NCBI GenBank assembly: GCA_002293295.1 | Contig: DBCY01000068.1 | Span: 5,878-11,401 of the forward strand | Length of the DNA stretch: 5,524 nucleotides | Origin: Ruminococcus sp. UBA946 | GTDB lineage: Bacteria; Bacillota; Clostridia; Oscillospirales; Ruminococcaceae | Direction: 5' to 3' | Part shown: positions 5,516 through 5,524 of the stretch, one piece after another | Layout of the letters: the number at the start of each line of letters is the position of its first letter | How positions within the stretch are numbered: position 1 is the stretch's first letter | Program-made: the position numbers and the translations under genes | The notes under the pieces: generated by a model | Seen by the model: only the letters and a program-made list of their open reading frames with translations | Databases searched by the model: none | What the model was told of the DNA's origin: nothing

Positions 5516-5524
5516 CAATGTCAA

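Overview
This window is the start of a division and cell-wall (dcw) cluster, probably from an anaerobic, low-to-middling GC member of the Bacillota (Clostridia). The evidence is the gene content (rsmH, an FtsL-like protein, then a class B penicillin-binding protein with two PASTA domains), the strong purine-rich ribosome binding sites (AAAGGAG, AAGGGA, AAAGAGG, AAAGGTG), and the similarity of the order to the Bacillus-type rsmH-ftsL-pbpB series. I cannot name a genus. All genes read on the + strand. TAG, TGA and TAA all end proteins at sensible lengths, so the standard bacterial code applies.

Layout. Bases 1-141 are intergenic, with a GC-rich hairpin in AT-rich sequence and short tandem repeats. 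Bases 142-846 encode a small protein with an N-terminal J-domain and a C-terminal part I do not recognise; it lies where mraZ often sits. Bases 913-1839 encode RsmH (16S rRNA m4C1402 methyltransferase). Its homology runs upstream of any ATG, GTG or TTG codon and seems to begin at an ATA codon, so a routine gene caller would cut off its first 47 residues, including the SAM-binding motif. Bases 1904-2560 encode a Fic-domain protein with its own extended -10 promoter. It looks inserted between rsmH and ftsL, is AT-rich in places, and is bracketed by imperfect 17-base direct repeats. Bases 2685-3155 encode an FtsL-like bitopic division protein, and 3229-5496 a complete FtsI/PBP2B-type transpeptidase. 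The window ends at the start of a short tandem repeat.

How the genes work together. RsmH modifies the ribosomal decoding centre and is traditionally co-transcribed with division genes. FtsL-type proteins form part of the septal complex that activates the FtsW/FtsI synthase, and the class B PBP crosslinks septal peptidoglycan. The Fic and J-domain proteins are not core parts of this cluster and are the accessory elements here.

The points most worth following are the non-canonical rsmH start, the fic insertion with its flanking repeats, and the altered Fic active site (Gln for the catalytic His, Lys in the anion-binding position, no second Arg). I see no CRISPR array, tRNA, rRNA, transposase or riboswitch.
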